From Massilia sp. Root133 (lineage in GTDB: Bacteria; Pseudomonadota; Gammaproteobacteria; Burkholderiales; Burkholderiaceae_D): a stretch of 64,000 nt of DNA. The stretch covers positions 334,819 through 398,818 of the forward strand of contig NZ_LMEW01000033.1 of NCBI RefSeq assembly GCF_001426525.1, read 5' to 3'. Under the pieces are notes generated by a model. It was given only the letters and a program-made list of their open reading frames with translations, had not been told where the DNA came from and did no database searches. Below are positions 17,017 through 26,691 of this stretch, one piece after another (the stretch's first letter is position 1; each line of letters opens with the position of its first letter). The translations under genes were made by a program, and so were the position numbers.

Positions 17017-17748
17017 TCAGCGCCGCAATGCGGTGAACGCCGCGAATTCCCATGAACGGAAACCCACCAGCAACGTGAAGCCGTCGCGCTCCTGTGGAGG
17101 CAGGCGGCGGTCGTTGCGGTGCATGCGTGCGAGTTCGCCGGCCAGCTGATGGATCTTTTCCGCCAGCTCGGCGGCGCTCGCCAGCGACAGGCGTGCGGGC
17201 AGGCACATCAAGGTTTCGCCGGCACCGTCGAAGTTACCGGCGAAATAATCCTCGACGACGTGGGCGCGGAAGAAGCGCTGCACCGGCCCATCCGGCAGCC
17301 AGCGGAACGCGTTCGAGACCCGCAGCGTGTAACGGTTCAGCGGCTTCAGTTCGATCACGCCGAGGCGGTCGAGTTCCACCAGCAAGCCGATGCATTCGGG
17401 TTCGCTCAAACGATAGGTTTCCACCATCTGTTCCAGGCTCCAGTGCCCGAGGCAGCAGATCGCCACGAGCAGCAGGCGCGGGTTGGCGACGAGCGCCGTT
17501 TCCTGGATGAGCGTGAGCGTGTCGGCCTGCGGCCGCGCATCGGCCGCGCGCCGCAGCACGTCTTCCATGGCGATGCCGGCCGCCTGGCAGATCTGCGCCA
17601 GGCGCGACAGGGTCATGTCCTTCTGGCCGAACATGCGTTTGATACTCGATTCGCTCATCGCGATGCGGTCGGCCAGCATCTTGTAGGTGATCCCGGCTGC
17701 GCGCAGTTCGGCGCGCAGCACGTCCAGCAGCATGTCGGGGGAGCTCAT
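17017..17748 (-). CDS. Helix-turn-helix (XRE-type) regulator
   Basis: 243 aa from ATG 17748. Residues about 5-60 form a Cro/C1-type HTH: LRAAGITYKMLADRIAMSESSIKRMF, then LSRLAQICQAAGIAMEDVL. The remaining 180 residues contain a winged-helix-like segment (LGHWSLEQMVETYRLSEPECIGLLVELDRLGVIELKPLNRY) and a helical C-terminus with no domain I recognise. It may be a one-component cytoplasmic repressor or activator. It is convergent with the gsp operon and divergent from the cupin gene, which could be its target. A TTG at 17781 would add 11 residues. Confidence 0.75.
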   Translation of the reverse strand: MSSPDMLLDVLRAELRAAGITYKMLADRIAMSESSIKRMFGQKDMTLSRLAQICQAAGIAMEDVLRRAADARPQADTLTLIQETALVANPRLLLVAICCLGHWSLEQMVETYRLSEPECIGLLVELDRLGVIELKPLNRYTLRVSNAFRWLPDGPVQRFFRAHVVEDYFAGNFDGAGETLMCLPARLSLASAAELAEKIHQLAGELARMHRNDRRLPPQERDGFTLLVGFRSWEFAAFTALRR

Positions 17749-17952
17749 GGTTGTGGTCAGTTCTCTGTTTTCGTTCGTCAACTCGGCCTAACGAATGTAC
17801 AGAAGAAGGCGGGGCAGTTCAAGAAATGTCGAGTCCCGCCAGCCACGACCGCCTGCCGAGTCGGGTCAGCGTTATGATACGCATCAGTTCAGGTGCGAAC
17901 GTCCGTGCCCTCGCCGCTGCGCCGGTGTCCAATCGATACCAAAGGAGGAACC

Positions 17953-18333
17953 ATGAAAACGGTAACCGTGATCACTCTGGCGCTATTGGGCGCGGCTGCG
18001 TTTGCGCAAGCGCCGGGCGTGCGGCGCACCGACCTGCTGAGGCATGACAGCGTGGTGTCGGGACGCGAAGTCGTGGAGGTGCGCGTCGAGGTCGACGCCG
18101 GTCATGGCGTGCCGAGGCATACGCATCCGGGTGATGAAGTGCTGTACGTGGTCGAGGGCACGCTGGAGTACCTGCCCGACGGCAAAGCGCCGGTGATGCT
18201 GAAGGCGGGGCAATCCGTCTTCATCCCGGCCGGCACCATCCACGCGGCCAGGAACCCCGGCACGGTGGCCGGGGCGGGCATCGCCACCTATGTCGTCGAG
18301 AAGGGCAAGCCGCTGATCATGCCGGCAAAGTAG
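17953..18333 (+). CDS. Exported cupin-domain protein
   Basis: 126 aa. A signal peptide (TVTVITLALLGAAAFAQA) is followed by a single small cupin. The first cupin motif is HTHPGDEVLYVVEGTLEY, with two His and a Glu as metal ligands; the second is VFIPAGTIHAARNPG, which supplies another His. The start is fixed by a strong AAGGAGG upstream of ATG 17953. The protein probably sits in the periplasm with a bound metal; the substrate is unknown. Members of this type are often annotated as cupin 2 proteins of unknown function. Confidence 0.82.
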   Translation: MKTVTVITLALLGAAAFAQAPGVRRTDLLRHDSVVSGREVVEVRVEVDAGHGVPRHTHPGDEVLYVVEGTLEYLPDGKAPVMLKAGQSVFIPAGTIHAARNPGTVAGAGIATYVVEKGKPLIMPAK

Positions 18334-18340
18334 GGCCTGA

Positions 18341-18538
18341 TCAGTCCTCGTCCGGCTCGAGCTTGACCTTCTTGAGCGCACGCTTCGCGGCCAGCCGCTC
18401 GCTGGCCTCGGGTTTTGCATGCGCTCCAGCCGCGCGTGCCTTGGCGAAGCCGGCGAACGGGTTGCGGGGTTTGAGTGGCGGCGTCGGCTCGACACGCAGC
18501 CGCATCTTTTGCCGGGTTGCCAGTGCCTTGTTTGCCAT
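18341..18538 (-). CDS. Small basic hypothetical protein
   Basis: 65 aa, rich in Ala, Lys, Arg and Pro, with no membrane segment: MANKALATRQKMRLRVEP at the start and a Lys/Glu-rich tail ending LEPDED. I do not recognise a family. The ATG at 18538 is preceded by AAGGAGAGG, a good ribosome binding site, which supports it being real. It lies 28 nt downstream of hslU in the same direction, probably as the last gene of hslV-hslU, and is convergent with the cupin gene. Confidence 0.6.
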   Translation of the reverse strand: MANKALATRQKMRLRVEPTPPLKPRNPFAGFAKARAAGAHAKPEASERLAAKRALKKVKLEPDED

Positions 18539-18566
18539 CGCCGCCTCTCCTTTTTGCAGCCGTGGA

Positions 18567-19913
<1,347 letters not shown>

Positions 19914-19938
19914 GAGTGCTTTCTTGCGGGAGAGGCCG

Positions 19939-20475
19939 TTATTCCAGCGTCTCGATGATGTGCGACATGTTCGTATAGATGCATAGCTCGCCTGCGATGG
20001 TCAGCGCTTTCTTGACCACGTCGGCCGGGGCGAGATCCGTGTTTTCCTGCAAGGCCTTGGCGGCGGACTGCGCGTAGATGCCGCCCGAGCCGATCGCGCC
20101 GATGCCGTCTTCCGGTTCCAGCACGTCGCCGTTGCCGGTGATGATCAGGGTCTTTTCGCGGTCGGCCACCAGCAGCATGGCCTCCAGGCGGCGCAGCACG
20201 CGGTCGGTGCGCCAGTCCTTGGCCAGTTCGACCGAAGCGCGCAGCAGATTGCCCTGGTGTTTTTCCAGTTTCGCTTCGAAGCGGTCGAGCAGGGTGAAGG
20301 CGTCGGCCGTGCCGCCGGCAAAGCCGCACAGCACCTTGTTCTGGTAGAGCTTGCGTACCTTGCGCGCCGAGCCCTTCATGACGACGTTGCCCAGGGTGAC
20401 TTGTCCGTCGCCGCCGAGCGCGACCTGGTTGCCGCGCCGTACGCTGACGATCGTCGTGCCGTGAAATTGTTCCAT
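19939..20475 (-). CDS. hslV: ATP-dependent protease peptidase subunit HslV
   Basis: 178 aa proteasome-like peptidase. The start MEQFHGTTIVSVRRGNQVALGG shows the short propeptide and the TT pair; the first Thr is the expected N-terminal nucleophile after removal of the leader. GFAGGTADAFTLLDRFEAKL and AIGSGGIYAQSAAKAL are further family signatures. It forms the double-ring chamber with HslU and degrades misfolded and regulatory proteins. The ATG at 20475 is chosen because longer readings lack a family-like N-terminus. Confidence 0.97.
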   Translation of the reverse strand: MEQFHGTTIVSVRRGNQVALGGDGQVTLGNVVMKGSARKVRKLYQNKVLCGFAGGTADAFTLLDRFEAKLEKHQGNLLRASVELAKDWRTDRVLRRLEAMLLVADREKTLIITGNGDVLEPEDGIGAIGSGGIYAQSAAKALQENTDLAPADVVKKALTIAGELCIYTNMSHIIETLE

Positions 20476-20569
20476 ATTTGCCTCGTGGTTGATCTGCTCA
20501 CCGCAAGTGGGGATGCGATATGAAATTGCAAGACTGAACCGTATCCGAGGGGCACGGCGCCTCGCGGCG

Positions 20570-21871
20570 TCAGTATCGGTGGGCGTACAGACGCACTTGG
20601 TCGCCGACGCCAAGCAGGCGCAGCAGCGCGGCGACGGGATGGTTCAGGTCGCGCAGCACGACCTCGCGCCCGTCCTGGGCAAGCGTGCGCAGATGGGCGG
20701 CGAGGGCGCTCGCGGCCGCGTAATCGATGCGTGCGAGCCGGGACCCGTCCAGCACGAGGACCGGATGGCGCGCCGCGTGGTCGGCGATGGCAGCCAGCAG
20801 CGGCGCGCTGTCGCCCCGGATCGCGGCCGGCAGGAGGAAGCGGTCGCCCGCCGCCGCCGGGCCGGCCGCCAGGCTCAAGGCCGCGTGCTTCGGGGCCTCG
20901 AACGACGGCGGCGACACTTCGAAGGTGACGCAATAATCCATCGCGGTCTCCTCGAAATCCTTTTCACGGTTCGTCAGCAGCAGCAGTTCCAGCAACAGCA
21001 GCCAGGGCGTCTCTCCCGCGCGGCGGTCGCCGATCGCCAGCATCGGACGCAGCACGGCGACGAGGTGGTCGGCGCCTGCCAGCACGAGTTCGCGTCCCGC
21101 CTTGCGCAGCGCCTGCAGCGCGTCCAGCAGCAGGGCGCAGCCCGGTGCCGTCACCGCGGTGACGGCCTGGAATTCGAACCGGACCAGCGGACCGGGCGAG
21201 GCGGCGCGGGCGAGTTGCGCGCGGGCGAGCGGACCGTCGTCGAGGCGGCCGGACAGGGTGGCCGTCGGGATCGCCCCCGATACCTGGCGGTCGGGCGCGT
21301 GCGACGTGTCCGCGACGGGGTGATACGTGGGCGGCGACGTCTCGAACCGGCTGGCGTAGTCGATCGCGATGCTTTCGAACTCGTGTTCGAGGCCCATGAT
21401 CTGGACCAGGTCGAACAGCATCCACCACGGCAGACGGTCGCCGTCCTGGTCGCGCAGGCTCGTGCGCAGCAGCAGGGCGGCCGCGTCGAGCTGGCTGTTG
21501 GCGTACAGGATCGCCGCTTCCTCGACGACCGGTGCGCTCGACGGGGTAGCGGCCGCGTCCGGCATTTCATCCTGGCCCGGCAGGAGGTCCGTGGCCTGCT
21601 CAGGCGGCGCCGCGCCGGCGGCGGCCGGCGGGCGCCGGGTGCCGGCCCAGGTGTCGTCGTCGAAGATGGCGGAGGCCATCTCCAGTTCGATCGCATCGAT
21701 CTTGGCCGCGGTGGCGCGCGCGATTTCGCGCTGGCGTTCGCGCTCCGCCTCGGTATCGAGAGAAAGCCGCGTGACGGGGCCGGCAGTCAGCGGATCGTCA
21801 GGGCGCGGGCGGCCGTCCGCACCCGCCAGCGGTGCGTCGCCTTTTTTCTTCAGGAAATCGAAGAGTCCCAT
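20570..21871 (-). CDS. STAS-like protein with an internal duplication
   Basis: 433 aa, cytoplasmic. After a charged N-terminus (MGLFDFLKKKGD) and an Ala/Pro-rich linker, two copies of the same unit follow. Unit one has PWWMLFDLVQIMGLEHEFESIAIDYASRFETSPP-like sequence (about residues 150-180) and a STAS-like part (FEFQAVTAVTAPGCALLLDALQALRKAGRELVL). Unit two has PWLLLLELLLLTNREKDFEETAMDYCVTFEVSPP-like sequence and the STAS part VLDGSRLARIDYAAASALAAHLRTL. STAS domains bind nucleotides or switch proteins. No conserved phosphorylatable Ser is certain. Function unknown; it lies between dksA and hslV, in the same direction. Confidence 0.7.
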   Translation of the reverse strand: MGLFDFLKKKGDAPLAGADGRPRPDDPLTAGPVTRLSLDTEAERERQREIARATAAKIDAIELEMASAIFDDDTWAGTRRPPAAAGAAPPEQATDLLPGQDEMPDAAATPSSAPVVEEAAILYANSQLDAAALLLRTSLRDQDGDRLPWWMLFDLVQIMGLEHEFESIAIDYASRFETSPPTYHPVADTSHAPDRQVSGAIPTATLSGRLDDGPLARAQLARAASPGPLVRFEFQAVTAVTAPGCALLLDALQALRKAGRELVLAGADHLVAVLRPMLAIGDRRAGETPWLLLLELLLLTNREKDFEETAMDYCVTFEVSPPSFEAPKHAALSLAAGPAAAGDRFLLPAAIRGDSAPLLAAIADHAARHPVLVLDGSRLARIDYAAASALAAHLRTLAQDGREVVLRDLNHPVAALLRLLGVGDQVRLYAHRY

Positions 21872-22033
21872 GCTGTCCTTGTCTGCCCGTATGCCGGTCG
21901 AGACATTAGCATGGCGGCGCGGACGGTGTGGTGCGCACGCCTGAGCTGCATCAACTTGCCGGCGATCCGATAAGTGTATCCGATGGGAAATAATTCGTGC
22001 GCACGAACCCTAGGGTCATCGGCCCCAAAAACA

Positions 22034-22061
22034 AAAAAGCATGCGCGGGCGCATGCTTTTT
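22034..22061 (-). terminator. Rho-independent terminator after dksA
   Basis: A GC-rich stem built on GCATGCGC with a 2- to 4-nt loop is flanked by A5 and T5 runs, 19 nt after the dksA stop. The A and T runs make it usable in both directions, although only dksA points into it closely. Confidence 0.85.
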
Positions 22062-22079
22062 CATCGGCGCGTACGGCGA

Positions 22080-22532
22080 TCAGTCACCGTACAGCTTTTG
22101 CTTCAGCTCGCGGCGCTGCTGGGCTTCCAGCGACAGGGTCGCGGTCGGACGGGCGATCAGGCGGGGGATGCCGATCGGTTCGCCGGTCTCTTCGCACCAG
22201 CCGTATTCGCCGGACTCGATCGAGGCCAGCGATTGCTGGACCTTCTTGAGCAGCTTGCGCTCGCGGTCGCGGGTACGCAGCTCGAGCGCGTGCTCTTCCT
22301 CGATGGTGGCGCGGTCGGCCGGATCGGGAACGAGTACGGTTTCGCGCAGGTGTTCCGTCGTTTCGCCTGCGTTTTTCAGCAGTTCCTTTTCGAGTTCCTG
22401 CAGGCGGTTCTTGAAGAACGCCAGCTGGGCCGGGTTCATGTAGTCGTCGTCGCTCATGGCCCGAATTTCTTCTTCCGTCAGGAGGCGTTCTTCGGGCTGC
22501 GCAACGGTATTCGGTTTCGTTGTTTTAGTCAT
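22080..22532 (-). CDS. dksA: RNA polymerase-binding factor DksA (single-Cys finger)
   Basis: 150 aa. It has an N-terminal helix with YMNPAQLAFFKNRLQELEKEL and a coiled coil with the tip motif DPADRATIEEE (the DxxDxA needed for action at the polymerase secondary channel). The C-terminal finger GEYGWCEETGEPIGIPRL and ATLSLEAQQ keeps only one of four zinc Cys, the others being Thr, Ser and Ala. Known alpha- and betaproteobacterial DksA proteins often have such degraded fingers and do not need zinc. It works with ppGpp in the stringent response. It lies 153 nt downstream of the COG0523 gene and has its own terminator. Confidence 0.95.
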   Translation of the reverse strand: MTKTTKPNTVAQPEERLLTEEEIRAMSDDDYMNPAQLAFFKNRLQELEKELLKNAGETTEHLRETVLVPDPADRATIEEEHALELRTRDRERKLLKKVQQSLASIESGEYGWCEETGEPIGIPRLIARPTATLSLEAQQRRELKQKLYGD

Positions 22533-22685
22533 GACTTCACTTACCTTTGATACGACAGAGTTTCCATTTTATCAGCTAACTCAGCGGTTACCATTGCTTC
22601 GGTGTGCGCGCCGGGCGAGCTGCCGTGACCGTTGTTCAGTCGTTCAACCACAGGGTGCATGAGAGCACCATAGAACCGGGGTAGT

Positions 22686-23741
22686 TTATACCAAACACTG
22701 TTCCAATCCGCGAATAAAGACATCTTTCGGTAAATTTTTACCAATAAACACCATCTTGCTGCCGCGCGATTCGCCATCCGCCCACTTTGCACCGAGGTCG
22801 CTGCCCATGATTTGATGCACGCCTTGGAAGACGACCTTGCGATCCGCGCCCGCCATCGACAGCACGCCCTTGTAACGCAGCATGTTCGGACCGAATACTT
22901 GGACCATGCTGCCGAGGAATTGATCCAGACGCTCGGGGTCGAAAGCACGGTCGCTCTTGAAGACGAACGCGGCGATGTCGTCGCTGTGGTGGCCATGATG
23001 GTGGTCGTGGCTGTGGTCGCACGCTTCCGTGTGGACGTGGTCGTGGTCATGATCGTGGTCGTGATCATGGTCGTGCGCCTCTTCCGTCGTGAGGAAGGCG
23101 GGATCCAGCTCCAGCTTGTCGTTCAGGTTGAAGCCGCGCAGGTCGAGCACGTCGCTGATCGGGGCGCGGCCGAAGTCCGACGTGCTGATCGGTGCGCGCG
23201 GGTTGATGCGGCGGATGCGCGCCTTCAGTTCCTCGACGGCGGCTTTGTCCACGAGGTCCGTCTTGGACAACAGGATCTTGTCGGCGAAACCGACCTGGCG
23301 CTGGGCTTCCTCGTGGCGGTCCAACTGGTCCATGGCGTGGCGGGCATCCACGACGGTGACGACGGCGTCGAGCAGGTAGTGCGCGCCGACTTCCTCGTCG
23401 ACGAAGAACGTCTGGGCCACCGGGCCCGGATTGGCGAGGCCGGTGGTCTCGATGACGACGCGGTCGAAGCTGATTTCGCCCGCTTCGCGCTTGCGTGCCA
23501 GGTTCGTCAGGGCGACGATCAGGTCGCCGCGCACGGTGCAGCAGATGCAGCCATTGTTCATTTCGACGATCTGCTCGCTCGGATCCTGCACGAGGATTTC
23601 GTTGTCGATATTTTCCTGGCCAAACTCGTTTTCGATGACGGCGATGCGCAGGCCGTGCTCTTCCTGCAGGATGCGGTTGAGCAACGTGGTTTTGCCGGCG
23701 CCGAGGAAGCCGGTCAGGATGGTGCTTGGGATCAATTCCAT
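22686..23741 (-). CDS. COG0523 (CobW/ZigA-type) GTPase, putative zinc metallochaperone
   Basis: 351 aa. The G1 loop GFLGAGKTTLLNRIL is at residues 10-24, followed by the family metal site GCICC (CxCC) at about residue 64, ETTGLANPGP and the G4 motif SKTD. A His/Asp-rich loop at about residues 218-250 (several HDHD units, then HSHDHHHGHH) separates the GTPase from the CobW C-terminal domain, which contains RYKGVLSMAG and VFQGVHQIM. The loop is a likely metal reservoir. Family members load zinc or cobalt into client proteins at the cost of GTP. The gene sits between xerC and dksA in the same direction. Confidence 0.9.
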   Translation of the reverse strand: MELIPSTILTGFLGAGKTTLLNRILQEEHGLRIAVIENEFGQENIDNEILVQDPSEQIVEMNNGCICCTVRGDLIVALTNLARKREAGEISFDRVVIETTGLANPGPVAQTFFVDEEVGAHYLLDAVVTVVDARHAMDQLDRHEEAQRQVGFADKILLSKTDLVDKAAVEELKARIRRINPRAPISTSDFGRAPISDVLDLRGFNLNDKLELDPAFLTTEEAHDHDHDHDHDHDHVHTEACDHSHDHHHGHHSDDIAAFVFKSDRAFDPERLDQFLGSMVQVFGPNMLRYKGVLSMAGADRKVVFQGVHQIMGSDLGAKWADGESRGSKMVFIGKNLPKDVFIRGLEQCLV

Positions 23742-23852
23742 ATGTCGCTGTCCAATGGTGGGCGCCGTTCCGGCCGCAGGGAATCGGAAGATTATGCCGG
23801 AATTTGCGAATCGTCACCAGCCGGCATGCCGTGCCTGCATGCACTGGCGCAC

Positions 23853-24791
23853 TTACTTTCGCTTTGCGCGCGGATGGGCCCGGTCGTAGACGGCGGCGAG
23901 GTGCTGGAAGTCGAGCGACGTATAGATCTGGGTCGACGTGATGCTGGCGTGGCCCAGCAGTTCCTGCACGGCGCGCAGGTCGCCCGAGGATTGCAGCACG
24001 TGCGAGGCGAAGGAGTGGCGCAGCACGTGCGGGTGCACGTGGACCGGCATGCCGGCCTTGTGCGCATGGGCCTTCAGGCGGTATTGCACGACGCGCGGGC
24101 TGATGCGCGTGTCGCGCGCCGACAGGAACAACGCGGCGCTGCCGTCGCGCGCCGGCGGTCGCACGGCCAGCCACGCTTCCAGCGCCGCGCGCGCCGGTCC
24201 GCCGACGGGGACGCGGCGCATCTTGTTGCCCTTGCCGGTGACGACGACTTCCTGCGCTTCCAGTTCCAGCCAGCCGAGCGAGGCCGGCTGGCCATCGCGG
24301 GCGGGGACGTGGTGGACATCGAGTCCGGCCAGCTCGGATACGCGCAGGCCGCTCGAGTACAGCAGTTCGAACATGGCGCGGTCGCACAGCTCTGCGGGTT
24401 CCGGATGGCCGGACGTCGTCTTTTCCATGAGCTGGACCGCATCGTCGACGGCCAGCGCCTTCGGCAAGCGCTTGGGGCGGCGCGGCGCGCGCACGCCGTC
24501 GGCCGGGTTGGCGGCCAGCGGGCGCTGGCGCGACAGCCAGTCGAAGAAGCCGCGCCAGCCGGACAGCTTGCGCGCGATCGAGGCGGCGCTTTGCCCCTCG
24601 GCATGCAGTTTCGCCGTGACGCGGCGGATGTCGAAATGGGTCAATGCCGCCCAGTCGGCCTGGCCGGTGAGCCGGGCCAGTTCGGCCAGGTCGCGGCGGT
24701 AGGCGGCGATCGTGTGGCCGGACAGCTGGCGTTGCGTTTTCAGCTCCGCCAGGTAGCGGCCGGTCCAGTCGTCGGCGGCCGGCGTGTCCAT
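23853..24791 (-). CDS. xerC: Site-specific tyrosine recombinase XerC
   Basis: 312 aa. The N-terminal SAM-like core-binding domain (YLAELKTQRQLSGHTIAAYRRDL) is followed by the catalytic domain with Arg in SSGLRVSELAGL, Lys in VTGKGNKMRRVPV, His-x-x-Arg in HVLRHSFASH, His in LLGHASIT and Tyr in QIYTSLDF. With XerD it resolves chromosome dimers at dif. The ATG at 24791 lies 1 nt after the DUF484 stop, so the two are coupled; this DUF484-xerC pair is widespread in proteobacteria. Confidence 0.96.
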   Translation of the reverse strand: MDTPAADDWTGRYLAELKTQRQLSGHTIAAYRRDLAELARLTGQADWAALTHFDIRRVTAKLHAEGQSAASIARKLSGWRGFFDWLSRQRPLAANPADGVRAPRRPKRLPKALAVDDAVQLMEKTTSGHPEPAELCDRAMFELLYSSGLRVSELAGLDVHHVPARDGQPASLGWLELEAQEVVVTGKGNKMRRVPVGGPARAALEAWLAVRPPARDGSAALFLSARDTRISPRVVQYRLKAHAHKAGMPVHVHPHVLRHSFASHVLQSSGDLRAVQELLGHASITSTQIYTSLDFQHLAAVYDRAHPRAKRK

Positions 24792-24792
24792 G

Positions 24793-25458
24793 TCAGTCGA
24801 GCAGAGCGGCGAGCGCGGTGCTGGCCGTCTCGCCGATGTGGACGAGGAAATCCGTCGCCATCGTGGCGCTGAAGCGTTCCGGATCGGGCGAGCCGAGCAC
24901 GAGCAGGCCGAAGGCGCCGCCGTTCGCGCGCAGCGGCAGCAGGACGGTCGAGCGCACGGCGTCCGCGCCGTCCAGCCAGCTGACCGCCTCGAAGTCCTTG
25001 TTCGGACCGCAGTACGGCGCGCGCAGACTGCTGGCGAACAGGCGCACGTCCTCGGAGACGCCGTTCGTGTACCACGTGTCGGCGTGCTCGGACGCCAGCT
25101 TCCACAAGCGCAGCGTGGCGTGCGGCACGATGAAATGCTTGACGAGGCCTTCGGCGACGGCGGCCGGGATCTCGCCCGGCACGCGGGTGCGCAGCAATTG
25201 CTGGGTCCAGCCATGGAAACGGTTGGCGATGGCCGCGTTTTCCTCGGCGTGCCGCACCAGCTCGGACATGCGCAGTTCCAGGGTGCGGTACTTGTCGCGC
25301 ATGACTTCCATCTGGCGTTCCTGCAGCGACACCGCGCGGCCCGTAAGTGGGCTCGACAGTTTTACTTCGCCCAGCAAAGCGGCGTGCTCCACGAAGAACT
25401 GCGGGTGGTCGAGCAGGTATTGGGCGATGGCGGTGGGATCCAGTGTTGCGGCGGTCAT
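24793..25458 (-). CDS. DUF484 family protein
   Basis: 221 aa. The first 30 residues hold the DUF484 signature IAQYLLDHPQFFVEH. A coiled coil (LQERQMEVMRDKYRTLELRMSEL-like, about residues 45-75) and a GAF-like domain ending VLGSPDPERFSATMATDFL complete the protein. Its role is unknown. Constant linkage to xerC suggests a link to chromosome processing, but that is inference. No membrane segment is seen, so it is probably cytoplasmic. Confidence 0.9.
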   Translation of the reverse strand: MTAATLDPTAIAQYLLDHPQFFVEHAALLGEVKLSSPLTGRAVSLQERQMEVMRDKYRTLELRMSELVRHAEENAAIANRFHGWTQQLLRTRVPGEIPAAVAEGLVKHFIVPHATLRLWKLASEHADTWYTNGVSEDVRLFASSLRAPYCGPNKDFEAVSWLDGADAVRSTVLLPLRANGGAFGLLVLGSPDPERFSATMATDFLVHIGETASTALAALLD

Positions 25459-25546
25459 GTGCGGCTTGCGAGATGGGTAGACGGTTCATTTTAACCGACG
25501 GCAATGGGTCGGCGCAGATTTCCTGTCTGCACTGTGCCACAAAAGC

Positions 25547-25580
25547 CAAGGGCGGACCTGGTTGCCCAGGTCCGCCCTTG
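25547..25580 (-). terminator. Strong rho-independent terminator of the porin gene
   Basis: A perfect 15-bp stem (CAAGGGCGGACCTGG paired with its complement) with a 4-nt loop lies 38 nt after the porin stop. Read on the minus strand it is followed by a short T run (GGCTTTTG). Confidence 0.88.
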
Positions 25581-25617
25581 CTTGAGCGATGCAGCGGGGT
25601 TGCCCCCGCGGCTCGGC

Positions 25618-26691
25618 TTAGAACGAGTGGTTCAGGCCGATGTCGTAGTGGTTGACGGTCGGGGTAGCCGAAGATGCGCCGGTCGCCTGGTTGAAGACGT
25701 TGGTCTTGCGCGATGCGTCGACGTACAGGTACGTACGCTTCGACAGGCTGTACTCGTAGCCCAGCGAGTACTGACGGGTGATCAGGTCGTGCAGGCGGAC
25801 GTTTTCTTCCTGCTTCTTCAGACCGAAGCCAGCCAGCAGCTTGCCCGGGCCGACAGCGTAGGTTGCACCGATTTCAGCACCCTTGATGGTCGGACGCTGG
25901 GTGTTGGTGTGCTCCATGTTCTGGTGCGAGTAGGTACCCATCAGTTTCAGTTCCGGGGTCACCGAGAACGAACCTGCGACCGACCAGACCTTCGATTCGA
26001 CGGCGTTGCGCTCGTAAGCCAGCATCGCTGCTGCCGGACCGTTGTTGTAGGTACCAGCGATCGAGAACGGGTTGGCCGAAGCCTGTGCGCCTGCAGCGTA
26101 GGTGGCAGCGCCAGCGCCGATACCGGTCACGCCGCCGCCGGTGGCTTCTTTCGATGCCCACGAAGCGTTCACCTGGAAGCCATTGGCGACCGGCGAGTTA
26201 TAGAAGATCGCGTTCGAGATACGGTTGTTGTTCGGGCTGGTGCCGCCGACGTCCAGCGGAGCCGAGTTGAAGCCGGCGACCGAGATGTCGGTGTAGAAGC
26301 CGGCCTGGGTCGGCAGACCATGCCACGGTTCGAACGAACCGACGATTTCCTGGAACGGGGTCAGGCCACGGCCCAGACGGACCATACCGAAGTCACCCTG
26401 CAGACCGACGCGGGTCTGGCCCTGGAACAGCGGACGGCCGTTGTTTTCGTTGGTGCCGGTGTCCGGCTCGTAACGCATTTCAACCTGGAACAGTGCCTTC
26501 AGGCCGTTGCCCAGATCTTCGGTGCCTTTGAAGCCCAGGGTGTTCGAAGCACGCTTGCCGATGGCCAGGGTCTGGTCGGTGCGCTTGACCATGCCGACGT
26601 CGATGTTGCCGTAGATTTGAACAGCGGTTTGAGCTTGTGCCACACCGGCGAATGCGCCCAGCAGAGCGGCTGCCACGAGGGTTTTTTTCAT
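25618..26691 (-). CDS. Beta-proteobacterial general porin
   Basis: 357 aa. The signal peptide MKKTLVAAALLGAFAGVAQA precedes QTAVQIYGNIDVG, the usual first strand of trimeric porins of the Omp32/OmpC type. SNTLGFKGTEDLGNGLKALFQVE, the constriction loop stretch with PWHGLPT, and the C-terminal HYDIGLNHSF, ending in Phe for outer-membrane insertion, all fit. Codon use is more restricted than in neighbouring genes, which suggests high expression. It has its own promoter region and a strong terminator. General diffusion of small anions or solutes is the family role; selectivity cannot be read here. Confidence 0.94.
   Translation of the reverse strand: MKKTLVAAALLGAFAGVAQAQTAVQIYGNIDVGMVKRTDQTLAIGKRASNTLGFKGTEDLGNGLKALFQVEMRYEPDTGTNENNGRPLFQGQTRVGLQGDFGMVRLGRGLTPFQEIVGSFEPWHGLPTQAGFYTDISVAGFNSAPLDVGGTSPNNNRISNAIFYNSPVANGFQVNASWASKEATGGGVTGIGAGAATYAAGAQASANPFSIAGTYNNGPAAAMLAYERNAVESKVWSVAGSFSVTPELKLMGTYSHQNMEHTNTQRPTIKGAEIGATYAVGPGKLLAGFGLKKQEENVRLHDLITRQYSLGYEYSLSKRTYLYVDASRKTNVFNQATGASSATPTVNHYDIGLNHSF

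Noticed and set aside
23029..23095. CATGGTCGTG-like repeats that could be taken for a CRISPR or microsatellite element
   Set aside because: They encode the His/Asp metal loop of the COG0523 protein; period and frame follow the amino acids and there are no spacers.
22812..24872. A 686-codon plus-strand open frame across the COG0523 GTPase and xerC
   Set aside because: Reverse reading of two real genes. The odd Val-rich stretch is the complement of the His/Asp codons.
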